The position numbers and the translations under genes were made by a program. A stretch of DNA of 11,372 nt, from the NCBI GenBank assembly GCA_003543245.1, contig DPJB01000011.1, positions 3,424-14,795 on the forward strand. The letters are read 5' to 3'. How positions within the stretch are numbered: position 1 is the first letter of the stretch; every line of letters starts with the position of its first letter. Positions 1 through 6,424 of this stretch are shown here, piece by piece. The notes below the pieces were generated by a model, which saw only the letters and a list, made by a program, of their open reading frames with translations, made no database searches and had not been told where the DNA came from. Origin of the DNA: Moraxellaceae bacterium (GTDB lineage Bacteria > Pseudomonadota > Gammaproteobacteria > Pseudomonadales > Moraxellaceae).

Positions 1-473
1 CGGTCACGCCCATGCAGGGGGCGAGCCGCCAGCAGGCGTCCCAATCCCGAGCGCCCGATGCCCGCCGTACCATCCAGACTGAAGACGGCATCCTGCCACA
101 GCGGCAAGCCCGTCATCTGCTGTGCCAGACGCCCCAGCGCAAGACTGTGCAGATGCCACGCCAGCGCCGGACTGCCGGCAGCCAGACGCCCCAATGCCGG
201 CAACGTGAATTGTGGCGGCATGCCACGCGCCACCTCGCACCACAGCCCGTATCCCTCGTGGCTGCTGTCCAGCAACCCGGCATTCTCGGCCGCATTCGTC
301 AGCCCGACGAAATACTCCATGGAAGGGATCTGCTCAGGCCGCAGCGGACTTGCCTCCACCTCCTGCACCACAAAAGCGGACACTGCCGCCAGCAAGGCGC
401 TCACCTCATCCGGCAACAGGGCATCCGGGGTTACCGCCTTGCCACCCTCCACCAGTACACCACCTGCTGTCAT
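1..473 (-). CDS. Acyl-CoA dehydrogenase-like protein, N-terminal part (runs off left edge)
   Basis: An open minus-strand frame starts at ATG 473 and stays open for 157 codons to the window edge, so the C-terminal part is missing. A GGAG ribosome-binding site lies about 7 nt upstream of the ATG, which fixes the start. The protein begins MTAGGVLVEGG and has no signal peptide or membrane segment. Residues about 88-120 (LPALGRLAAGSPALAWHLHS and following) resemble the helical N-terminal domain of acyl-CoA dehydrogenases, where a helix with an 'ELGR..A..A' pattern precedes a conserved His-containing helix. The flavin and catalytic regions would lie beyond the edge, so the assignment is by resemblance only. 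Overlapping plus-strand frames here look like high-GC shadows. It could instead be a divergent flavoprotein or an uncharacterised protein. An FNR/Anr-like box lies about 140 nt upstream. Confidence 0.5.
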   Translation of the reverse strand, partial: MTAGGVLVEGGKAVTPDALLPDEVSALLAAVSAFVVQEVEASPLRPEQIPSMEYFVGLTNAAENAGLLDSSHEGYGLWCEVARGMPPQFTLPALGRLAAGSPALAWHLHSLALGRLAQQMTGLPLWQDAVFSLDGTAGIGRSGLGRLLAARPLHGRD

Positions 474-571
474 GACAGGTCTCCGCCGGGGTCAACAACC
501 GGGGCACTCGCCGCCAGGGCGGGAGTGCTGCTGATCTGTGCTCGATAGCGGTCACACATCAATTGAGCACT

Positions 572-584
572 GACTGATACAGTC
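572..584. repeat. Short perfect palindrome (possible operator)
   Basis: GACTG-ATA-CAGTC is a 5-bp-arm inverted repeat in the leader/promoter region of the leftmost minus-strand gene. It lies where a transcript driven from the neighbouring FNR-like box would start. It could be an operator or coincidence; arms of this length arise by chance. Confidence 0.2.
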
Positions 585-606
585 TTACGATCACCAGCCA
601 CCAGCC

Positions 607-620
607 TTGACCATGATCAA
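607..620. promoter_or_regulatory. FNR/Anr-type box upstream of the acyl-CoA dehydrogenase-like gene
   Basis: TTGACCATGATCAA matches the TTGAT-N4-ATCAA consensus of FNR/Anr/Dnr regulators at 9 of 10 half-site positions. Its centre is about 140 nt upstream of the ATG at 473. A class II position would put the transcription start near 572, where the -10 match is poor; TATCAG at 579-574 (minus) is the nearest candidate. The plus direction meets only a terminator hairpin, so the minus-strand gene is the likely target. CRP-type regulators recognise related sites. Confidence 0.45.
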
Positions 621-646
621 GAATGGCCTGCGCCATTTCACCGTTA

Positions 647-693
647 GCGCACAATGAAAAAGCCGGGCAATGCCCGGCTTTTTCATTGTGCGC
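647..693. terminator. Bidirectional terminator after hemN, perfect 23-bp stem
   Basis: The left arm 647-669 and right arm 671-693 are perfectly complementary around position 670. The stem has a GC-rich core (GCCGGGC / GCCCGGC), flanked by A5 on one side and T5 on the other, then by further paired bases. It starts 8 nt beyond the hemN stop and should end hemN transcription on the minus strand. It would also block read-through on the plus strand. The stem is longer than a typical intrinsic terminator. Confidence 0.85.
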
Positions 694-700
694 CAACAGT

Positions 701-2098
701 TCAGATCACCCTTGAAAACCGTACCAGTTCAACGGCTTCCTCCCGATGCAGATAGCGATCAAAACAGGACGCCACAATACGCAGCAGCAAGCGGCCGCGA
801 TCAGTCGCCACAATCCGCTGCGCAGACACATCCACCAGACCATCTCGTGCCAACGGCGCAAGTCGCTCGAGATCATCGCGGAAATAATCGTTAAAGCTGA
901 TGCCATGACGATGTTCGAGAGCACGAATATCAATCACACCCTGACACATCAGTTGCTGGATAAGATCTGCACGCAGGACATCATCACGGTCCATGACCAT
1001 GCCGCGCCATACAGGGCGCCGCCCTGACTCGACAGCGGCTTCCCAGCTCGGCAAATCCCGCGGATTCTGGCTGTAACTGTTGCCCACATGACTGATGGCG
1101 CTGACACCAAACCCGATCAGGTCAGTCTCCGCATGCGTGGTATAACCCATGAAATTACGGTGCAGGCTGCCATGCTCCTGCGCCAGCGAAAGCTCGTCTT
1201 CCGGCAGGGCAAAATGATCCATGCCGATATAGCGGTAACCCGCTACCGACAGCTTCTCGATGGCCAGCTGCAGCAAGCCCAGCTTGTCTTCTGCACTGGG
1301 CAGGTCGTCCGCATTGATCTGCTTCTGCGGCTTGAACATGTGCGGCATGTGCGCATAGCTGTATACCGCAAGCCGGTCCGGCCGCATCGCAATCACCGTA
1401 TCCAGCGTGCGGCCAAAGCCTTCCCGCGTCTGCAGCGGCAAGCCGTAAATAAGATCAATGTTGATCGAGCGGAACCCGGACTCACGACAGGCATCCACCA
1501 CCGCCTGCGTCTCTTCCACTGACTGCACACGGTTCACTGCCACCTGCACGGCAGGATCAAAATCCTGCACACCCAGACTGGCCCGGTTGAAGCCCATTGC
1601 AGCCAACGCACGCACATCGCCGGCATTCACACAGCGTGGATCAAGTTCAATTGAAAAGTCACGATCCGGCGCACTGCTGAAATGAAAATGACGACCCAGA
1701 CTATCAACCAGCTCCTGCAGGTGCGTCGTTCCCAGAAAACTGGGAGTGCCGCCACCAAGGTGCAACTGGGTAACATCACGATCACGATCAAACAGCGGCG
1801 ATACCAGCGAAATTTCCCTGACCAGCCGGCTCAGGTAAAGCCCGGCGCGCGTTTCATCACGGGTAATGACACGATTGCAGCCACAATAAAAACAGGGACT
1901 GAAACAGAAGGGCACATGCACATACAACGACAGCTGACGCGGAATCGGATCGCTGTTGCTTTGCCGCGCCACCTCCAAAAACTCGGCGTCCGCAAAGGCA
2001 GGACCGAACTGGGGAGCCGTCGGATACGAGGTATAGCGCGGGCCCGGCCGGTCATACCGGCGCAGCAGGTCTGCATCAAAAGGAGGAATGGTATTCAT
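701..2098 (-). CDS. hemN: Oxygen-independent coproporphyrinogen III dehydrogenase
   Basis: Radical-SAM enzyme of haem synthesis. It oxidatively decarboxylates two propionates of coproporphyrinogen III to vinyl groups without oxygen, giving protoporphyrinogen IX in the cytoplasm. The 465-aa protein is full length (E. coli HemN is about 457) and ends QFSRVI-like (RFSRVI). The iron-sulfur motif CFSPCFYCGC has Cys65, Cys69 and Cys72 in CX3CX2C form, followed by the extra Cys74 typical of HemN. The conserved YVHVPFC leads into it, and GGGTP (115-119) is the SAM-binding glycine motif. GVQDF and IDLIYGLP are further family motifs. An in-frame TTG at 2104 is possible, but ATG 2098 (MNTIPPFD) is preferred; neither has a good Shine-Dalgarno. 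The gene appears monocistronic between two terminators, with an FNR/Anr box upstream, fitting anaerobic induction. Confidence 0.97.
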   Translation of the reverse strand: MNTIPPFDADLLRRYDRPGPRYTSYPTAPQFGPAFADAEFLEVARQSNSDPIPRQLSLYVHVPFCFSPCFYCGCNRVITRDETRAGLYLSRLVREISLVSPLFDRDRDVTQLHLGGGTPSFLGTTHLQELVDSLGRHFHFSSAPDRDFSIELDPRCVNAGDVRALAAMGFNRASLGVQDFDPAVQVAVNRVQSVEETQAVVDACRESGFRSINIDLIYGLPLQTREGFGRTLDTVIAMRPDRLAVYSYAHMPHMFKPQKQINADDLPSAEDKLGLLQLAIEKLSVAGYRYIGMDHFALPEDELSLAQEHGSLHRNFMGYTTHAETDLIGFGVSAISHVGNSYSQNPRDLPSWEAAVESGRRPVWRGMVMDRDDVLRADLIQQLMCQGVIDIRALEHRHGISFNDYFRDDLERLAPLARDGLVDVSAQRIVATDRGRLLLRIVASCFDRYLHREEAVELVRFSRVI

Positions 2099-2104
2099 GT
2101 GCAA

Positions 2105-2146
2105 AGGCTAGTTGCCGGGACGCCACCGTGCATTGACAAGGGTCAA
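2105..2146 (-). promoter_or_regulatory. Class II FNR/Anr-dependent hemN promoter
   Basis: A symmetric TTGAC-AAGG-GTCAA box occupies 2133-2146 (centre 2139.5), matching the FNR/Anr pattern. Class II FNR sites are centred at -41.5, which puts the transcription start at 2098, the A of the preferred hemN ATG. The -12 to -7 hexamer is then 2110-2105, reading TAGCCT on the minus strand, a weak TATAAT match. The spacing is seen directly; activator identity and transcription start are inferred. Anaerobic control of hemN by FNR/Anr is known in other gammaproteobacteria. Confidence 0.6.
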
Positions 2147-2203
2147 CGGAAGTCCATGTTTGTCCCGAAACCACCCCCACGCCCCCTTAGCACCCCCGGA
2201 AAC

Positions 2204-2235
2204 AAAAAGACCCGGTCATATAACCGGGTCTTTTT
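2204..2235. terminator. Terminator after the solute-binding protein array
   Basis: A 13-bp perfect stem (2204-2216 with 2223-2235, GACCCGGT core) has a 6-nt loop, with A5 on the left arm and T5 on the right. On the minus strand it ends in a T run and lies 21 nt beyond the stop of the last paralogue. It is symmetric, so it could act in both directions. Confidence 0.85.
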
Positions 2236-2256
2236 GAGAGCATTCACTGGCAACGC

Positions 2257-3258
2257 CTACTCATCATCCTGCATGCACTCGGCCTCTGCCGGTTTGTAGC
2301 GACAGCGCACACGCTTCAGAAAGCGCAGCATGTCCTGGTCATAATGTCCGTCCTTCGCCAGCCGGATGCGTGACTCGCGCATCATGTTCATATAGCCATC
2401 AACCTCGTAGCCGGGAACCTGCGACCAGTAATGCGCCGGGATCTCCTCCTCACTGCGCTTGATGAGCGCAAAGGCCGGATCCAGCATGGACTTTGAATAG
2501 TCACGCAGCTTCTGGCCATCCCCCGGATTGAAGCGGTCATGGCGGATCACCATGATGCTGTTGATGTTCATGAACGGCAGATTGACGATTGCGCCCTTGG
2601 TCCCCATGCCCTTGTACAACTCAAGCGGGCGCACCGCCATGGCCGGCACGGAAATGATGTCCACCTGGCCATTATTGAACTTGCCGGCAAAGTTGCTGAT
2701 GTCCGCAGAGACCGGGCGGGCACCAATCTGCTTGATCAGGATGGACTGGGTCTGGTCCCAGTCGAAGGCAGCAATACGTTTGCCGGCAGCCTTCGCCAGC
2801 GTGTTGATGCGGCGATCATTCACCACCGGATAGACCGCACCAAGAGGAACGATCGACACCACTTCATAAGGACCGTTCACCATGCGGGCGGCCGACTTCG
2901 GGCTCATCAGCAAGCCGATGACGGCACGCAGCTCCTCATAAGAAGGCACCCCGCCCAGAGAATCCAGACTCCCCACAAACTTGTTGAGCTGACGACCACG
3001 CAGATTGGTCATCATGACCGCATCACACTGGCCTGCCTTGAAATCCTCCAGCGCTACACGCTCATTCGTATAGGGCTTCAGCTTCAGGCTGATGCCCATG
3101 CGCTTGACCTCAAGGGCATAATCCCGGGCCATGGCATACACATCACCCTGGGCACCCATGATGTCAAAAATACAGGCTGTCTGTGCCTGCGCAGGCACAG
3201 CACCCAGAGCAACAGCAACCAGCACAGCACGCAGAAACAGACGCAAACACTTCGCCAT
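2257..3258 (-). CDS. AdeT-like putative solute-binding protein, third of tandem array
   Basis: Predicted secreted protein of 333 aa. Start ATG 3258 is chosen because GAGG lies 5 nt upstream; an in-frame ATG at 3273 has no ribosome-binding site. Residues 1-26 (MAKCLRLFLRAVLVAVALGA then VPAQAQ) form a signal peptide with a likely cut after AQA. The mature protein opens with CIFDIMGAQGD, and contains FKAGQCD, NGPYE, NDRRINT, AAGKRIAAFDWD and AGKFNNGQVDII. It ends in a CX8C tail and an acidic DDE. Cysteines are at 29, 78, 319 and 328. From memory, this resembles the Acinetobacter AdeT1/AdeT2 'putative solute-binding protein' family (TRAP-binding-protein-like), annotated there without a secure ligand. 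It follows its neighbour by 54 nt, probably in one operon, and is the most divergent copy. Ligand and transporter are unknown. Confidence 0.85.
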   Translation of the reverse strand: MAKCLRLFLRAVLVAVALGAVPAQAQTACIFDIMGAQGDVYAMARDYALEVKRMGISLKLKPYTNERVALEDFKAGQCDAVMMTNLRGRQLNKFVGSLDSLGGVPSYEELRAVIGLLMSPKSAARMVNGPYEVVSIVPLGAVYPVVNDRRINTLAKAAGKRIAAFDWDQTQSILIKQIGARPVSADISNFAGKFNNGQVDIISVPAMAVRPLELYKGMGTKGAIVNLPFMNINSIMVIRHDRFNPGDGQKLRDYSKSMLDPAFALIKRSEEEIPAHYWSQVPGYEVDGYMNMMRESRIRLAKDGHYDQDMLRFLKRVRCRYKPAEAECMQDDE

Positions 3259-3312
3259 CACAACCTCAATCATTCACTGCTGGCTATTCCCTGCCCTGAC
3301 AATCCTGCGTTG

Positions 3313-4323
3313 TTATTCGTCCTTCAGCACACACTCTGCAGCACCGGGCTCATGCTTGCAGCGAACCCGCTTCAGCAGCGACATGGTGCGCTTGTCATAC
3401 ACGCCTTCGCGCGTCAGCTGAAGGCGCGCTTCGCGCATGAGCTTGGTGTAATTCACCTTGTCCGGCTCGGAAATATCCAGCCAGAATTTCTGCTCGATAT
3501 CTGCCTCCGACTTCCTGATCATGTCAAACGCACGATCAAGCTGCGTCGCAATATATTCACGGCACTTCTGGCCGAACCCGGCCGGAAACTTGTCATGACG
3601 GATAACCAGATTGGCCGTGATCTGTACCAGCGGAAAACGGTAGACCGCGCCCTTGGTGCCCAACCCCTTGTAAAGCTCCAGAGGCTTGTAGGCGACGGCC
3701 GGCGCCGCAATGATGTCGACCTGACCATTATTGAACTTGCCGGCGAAATTGGTGATGTCCGACGCCACCGGCTGTGCACCCAGCTGCTGCACCATGCGGG
3801 CCTGCGACTTGTCCCACTCCAGCACGGCAATTTTCTTGCCAGCCGCCTTTTCAATCGAGTTGATGGCGCGATCGTTTACAAACACGTATGCCGCGCCCAG
3901 CGGCACGATGCCCGCCACTTCATAGGGTCCATTGATCATCAGGTTGGCCGACTTTGGCGATGCCAGCAGCTCAACCACGGTCCGCATGTGCTTGTAGGTC
4001 GGCAACGAACCCACCGAATCAATACTCCCGGTGAACTGGTTGAACTGGCGACCGCGCAAACCGGTCATGATGGCACCGTCACACTGGCCAGCCTTGAAGT
4101 CCTCTGCCGCCACGCGCTCGTCCGTATAGGCCTTCAGCTCCAGATCAGCGCCCCACTTCGCGGCCGTCAGTTTGAAATCCTTCATCATGTTGAAGGCTTC
4201 ACCCTGCGTTCCGACCGGGTCATACACACATATTTTTTGCGATGCCGCCACAACTGGAGTTACAGAAAACAACGCCACCAGCGCTGCGGCCATCGATGTC
4301 TTTTGAACAAAAGAAAACGACAT
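3313..4323 (-). CDS. AdeT-like putative solute-binding protein, second of tandem array
   Basis: Predicted periplasmic protein of 336 aa. ATG 4323 is preferred because GGAG (4333-4330) lies 6 nt upstream; the alternative GTG at 4335 overlaps that site. Residues 1-27 (MSFSFVQKTSMAAALVALFS and following to VVAA) form a signal peptide. The mature part opens ICVYDPVGTQGE and has the same blocks as its neighbours: DERVAAEDFKAGQCD, GSIDSVGSLP, NGPYEVAG, VNDRAINS, AAGKKIAVLEWDKSQ, AGKFNNGQVDIIAAPA and ELYKGLGTKGA. Cysteines 32, 81, 322 and 331 match the other copies. Cys254 (GQKCREY) is extra, so this copy has an odd number and one probably free thiol. It is followed by the third copy with no terminator between. 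The gap before it, to the first copy, holds alternative hairpins. Function as for the array: probably small-molecule binding, ligand unknown. Confidence 0.85.
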   Translation of the reverse strand: MSFSFVQKTSMAAALVALFSVTPVVAASQKICVYDPVGTQGEAFNMMKDFKLTAAKWGADLELKAYTDERVAAEDFKAGQCDGAIMTGLRGRQFNQFTGSIDSVGSLPTYKHMRTVVELLASPKSANLMINGPYEVAGIVPLGAAYVFVNDRAINSIEKAAGKKIAVLEWDKSQARMVQQLGAQPVASDITNFAGKFNNGQVDIIAAPAVAYKPLELYKGLGTKGAVYRFPLVQITANLVIRHDKFPAGFGQKCREYIATQLDRAFDMIRKSEADIEQKFWLDISEPDKVNYTKLMREARLQLTREGVYDKRTMSLLKRVRCKHEPGAAECVLKDE

Positions 4324-4360
4324 TAAAGACTCCACACCATGCTATCGCCACTCAGAAAAT

Positions 4361-4417
4361 GGCTGACACAAACAAACCTGTGCCAGCCTCCTGACAAAAA
4401 CAGGGGCTGGCACAGGT
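4361..4417 (-). promoter_or_regulatory. Two mutually exclusive hairpins between array genes 1 and 2
   Basis: On the minus-strand RNA, arm 1 (4417-4405, ACCUGUGCCAGCC) pairs perfectly over 13 bp with arm 2 (4388-4376). The same arm 2 can instead pair over 10 bp, with one G-U pair, with arm 3 (4370-4361, UGUGUCAGCC). The first hairpin has an inner CCUG/CAGG extension and is followed by UUGUUUG, a weak terminator-like tail. It starts 11 nt after the stop of the first array gene and ends 53 nt before the second ATG. It may be a leaky terminator, a processing or mRNA-stability element, or an attenuator. Confidence 0.5.
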
Positions 4418-4427
4418 CATTCAGGAT

Positions 4428-5441
4428 TTATTCGTCCGAGAGTGTGCACTCGGCTGCATCAGGCTCGCGCTTGCAACGAATACGCTTGAGCAGCGTCATC
4501 ATGCGCTTGTCGTAAAACCCGGCCTTGGTGAGATGAATACGCAGCTCGCGCATGATCTTGTCATAACCACCGCGATCAGCCAGTGGCACATGCATCCAGA
4601 ATTTCGGATCAACCTCGCGCTCGGTATTGCGGATCAGACCAAAGAAACGCGGCACTTGGTTAGCAATATATTCACGGCTTTTCTGGCCAAACCCGGCGGG
4701 AAACTTGTCCTTTTTCAGTACGAGCTGAAAGGTAATCTGGATCACCGGAAAGCGGGCAATACCGCCCTTGGTACCAAGCCCCTTGTAGAGTTCCATGGGC
4801 TTGTAGGCAAAGATGGGCGCGACAATGATGTCGACCTGGTTGTTGTTGAACTTGCCACCGAAAGTGGTGATGTCTGCCGATACCGGCTGGGCACCCACCA
4901 TCTTCACCATTTCAGCCTGGGACTTGTCCCAGTCAAACACGGCAATCTTTTTACCGGCGGCCTTGGCCAGCGTATTGATGCTGCGGTCGTTCACAAAGAA
5001 GTATCCCGCACCGATCGGTACCGCGCCGGCTATTTCATAAGGGCCACTGACCATGTTGGGCGCAAGCTTCGGATTGGCCAGCAGATCAACCACATCACGC
5101 ATGTGCGTGTAGCTGGGAATCGAGCCAACCGAGTCGATGGAGCCTACAAACTGGTTGAACTGGCGGGCACGCAGGCCCGTGATCAGCGCCGCATCACACT
5201 GGCCGGCCTTGAAGTCCTCGGTTGCCACGCGTTCGTCCGTGTACGGCTTGAGCGTGATGCTGACGTTTGACCCCCACCCCCTGGCAGCAATCACGTAGTC
5301 TTTCATTGTGTTGTAGCCATCCCCCTGGGCTCCCATCGGGTCCCAGACACAGATGGTCTGTGCCCCGGCGACGATCGGCGACAGCATGGCAATGCAGGCC
5401 AGAACCCGGATCAGGCGATGACGGTCAAAAAGACGATTCAT
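4428..5441 (-). CDS. AdeT-like putative solute-binding protein, first of tandem array
   Basis: Predicted periplasmic protein of 337 aa and promoter-proximal member of the array. ATG 5441 has AGGGAG about 6 nt upstream; the frame stays open further upstream to 5543, but that extension lacks a ribosome-binding site and would bury the signal peptide. Residues 1-28 (MNRLFDRHRLIRVLACIAML then SPIVAGAQ) are a signal peptide ending GAQ. The mature protein opens ICVWDPMGAQGDGYN and contains DERVATEDFKAGQCD, GSIDSVGSIPSY, SGPYEIAG, NDRSINTLAKAAGKKIAVFD and KFNNNQVDIIVAP. The C-terminus is the CX8C tail and SDE. Conserved cysteines are at 31, 82, 323 and 332; Cys16 is in the signal peptide. Resemblance to Acinetobacter AdeT-type putative solute-binding proteins is from memory. 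No permease is nearby. It is transcribed divergently from the glutathione transferase gene. Confidence 0.85.
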   Translation of the reverse strand: MNRLFDRHRLIRVLACIAMLSPIVAGAQTICVWDPMGAQGDGYNTMKDYVIAARGWGSNVSITLKPYTDERVATEDFKAGQCDAALITGLRARQFNQFVGSIDSVGSIPSYTHMRDVVDLLANPKLAPNMVSGPYEIAGAVPIGAGYFFVNDRSINTLAKAAGKKIAVFDWDKSQAEMVKMVGAQPVSADITTFGGKFNNNQVDIIVAPIFAYKPMELYKGLGTKGGIARFPVIQITFQLVLKKDKFPAGFGQKSREYIANQVPRFFGLIRNTEREVDPKFWMHVPLADRGGYDKIMRELRIHLTKAGFYDKRMMTLLKRIRCKREPDAAECTLSDE

Positions 5442-5484
5442 GATCACTCCCTGTTTATGTTGTGATCGATTTTTTTGTTTAAGT

Positions 5485-5490
5485 ATTATC
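5485..5490 (-). promoter_or_regulatory. Candidate -10 element for the solute-binding protein array
   Basis: GATAAT on the minus strand matches TATAAT at 5 of 6 positions and would start transcription near 5478, giving a leader of about 37 nt. No good -35 hexamer sits 16-18 nt upstream, so the promoter would be weak or activator-dependent. Confidence 0.4.
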
Positions 5491-5582
5491 GGACGCCCAT
5501 CCGGACCAGCCGGGAACGCCACTTTATTGGGCAATGCACACATACATACCGAATCATTCTAAACTCAATACCGGCAAAATAG

Positions 5583-5598
5583 GGCATTCCTGAATGCC
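5583..5598. repeat. Interrupted palindrome in the divergent promoter region
   Basis: GGCATTC-CT-GAATGCC has perfect 7-bp arms around a 2-nt centre. It lies between the divergent array promoter and the glutathione transferase gene, about 117 nt before the latter's ATG. The short spacer is better suited to a dimeric repressor or activator site than to an RNA hairpin. The regulator is not identifiable from this sequence. Confidence 0.35.
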
Positions 5599-5714
5599 AC
5601 AATACGTATCTTTTTGTGGAGACGGGAGACCGCCCGTCGACAAGGCCTGCCGTCCCTCGCCAACCCGGGGACCTGCAGGTACTGTCCCAGACCAGAAGCC
5701 AGAGGCATGCCGAC

Positions 5715-6374
5715 ATGATCACGCTGTTTACTGCCGCCACGCCCAACGGGCACAAGATCTCGATCCTGCTGGAAGAGCTTGGCCTGCCCTACCGGGTGCA
5801 CCCGGTCAACCTGCTGGCACTCGAGCAAAAAGCTGACTGGTATCTGGCCATCAACCCCAACGGACGAATCCCGGCCATTGTGGACCATGACAACGGCGAC
5901 TTTCCGGTGTTCGAGTCCGGCGCCATCATGATTTACCTTGCCGAGAAGGCGGGCAGGTTCCTGCCGACCGAGGCAAAAGCAAGGTCGCGGACACTGCAGT
6001 GGCTGATGTTCCAGATGGGTGGCATCGGCCCCATGCAGGGACAGGCACACGTGTTCTTCCGCTATGCCCCGGAGAAGATCCCTTTCGCCATTGAGCGCTA
6101 CCAGAACGAGACGCGCCGCCTCTACGCAGTACTGGAGACACAACTGAGCCGGACCGACTACCTGGCGGGCGACTACTCGATTGCCGACATGGCCGCCTAT
6201 CCCTGGGTCAGGATTCATGAATGGGCGGGAGTTGGCCTGGAGGGGTTACCGGCAGTTGAACGCTGGCTGTCCGCTATCGGGGAGCGTCCTGCCGTGCAGC
6301 GTGGACTGGCAATACCGGGTAAAAGCGACAAGGCCACGCAGGCCTTCACGGACTACCTGAAGCAGTTCCGCTAA
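5715..6374 (+). CDS. yfcG: Nu-class glutathione S-transferase / disulfide reductase, YfcG-like
   Basis: Cytosolic GST-fold protein of 219 aa, close to E. coli YfcG (215 aa), which binds glutathione or its disulfide and shows disulfide-bond reductase activity. The N-terminal thioredoxin-fold domain (1 to about 80) has TPNGHK with Thr9 and Asn11, the residues that replace the usual catalytic Tyr/Ser/Cys in YfcG. Pro53 in IPAIVDH is the cis-proline, and FESGAI (Glu67, Ser68) binds the glutathione glutamyl group. The helical C-terminal domain has LQWLMFQMGGIGPM, AIERYQNETRRLY and the YSIADMAAYPW folding motif. ATG 5715 has AGAGG 9 nt upstream; a longer in-frame start at GTG 5616 would add a non-conserved tail and is rejected. 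It diverges from the binding-protein array and converges on the phasin gene. The symbol is by homology. Confidence 0.93.
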   Translation: MITLFTAATPNGHKISILLEELGLPYRVHPVNLLALEQKADWYLAINPNGRIPAIVDHDNGDFPVFESGAIMIYLAEKAGRFLPTEAKARSRTLQWLMFQMGGIGPMQGQAHVFFRYAPEKIPFAIERYQNETRRLYAVLETQLSRTDYLAGDYSIADMAAYPWVRIHEWAGVGLEGLPAVERWLSAIGERPAVQRGLAIPGKSDKATQAFTDYLKQFR

Positions 6375-6388
6375 AGAAAAATACAGGC

Positions 6389-6424
6389 AAAAAAAAGGGG
6401 ATGGCTAAAAAGGACGCCATCCCC
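6389..6424 (-). terminator. Rho-independent terminator of the phasin gene
   Basis: On the minus strand a 9-bp stem (GGGGATGGC / GCCATCCCC, 6397-6405 with 6416-6424) with a 10-nt loop is followed at once by eight T residues (6396-6389). This is a canonical intrinsic terminator for the minus-strand gene ending at 6489. On the plus strand no T run follows, so it does not look like a terminator for the glutathione transferase gene. Confidence 0.88.

Noticed and set aside
12..548. Plus-strand open frames at the left end (12-548 and 58-534)
   Set aside because: Both give Arg/Pro/Gln-rich, low-complexity products without ribosome-binding sites. The minus frame from 473 has a good ribosome-binding site and protein-like composition and is open to the edge.
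2539..4326. A 595-codon plus-strand open frame antisense to two of the binding-protein genes
   Set aside because: It runs opposite two homologous genes in the same relative frame and encodes a His/Arg/Gln-rich protein with no domain, signal peptide or conserved block. Homology, signal peptides and ribosome-binding sites all support the minus strand. The length reflects codon bias in the paralogues.
2257..5441. The three binding-protein genes as a CRISPR-like, toxin or phage repeat module
   Set aside because: They are full-length diverged paralogues with signal peptides and no short direct repeats, integrase or transposase nearby; ordinary tandem duplication explains them.
5442..5543. Longer N-terminus for the first array protein from 5543
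   Set aside because: It would place 34 hydrophilic residues before a clear signal peptide and cover the likely promoter; ATG 5441 has a strong AGGGAG.
5616..5714. Longer N-terminus for the glutathione transferase from GTG 5616
   Set aside because: The added 33 residues precede the thioredoxin-fold start that aligns exactly with YfcG Met1, and the ATG at 5715 has its own AGAGG.
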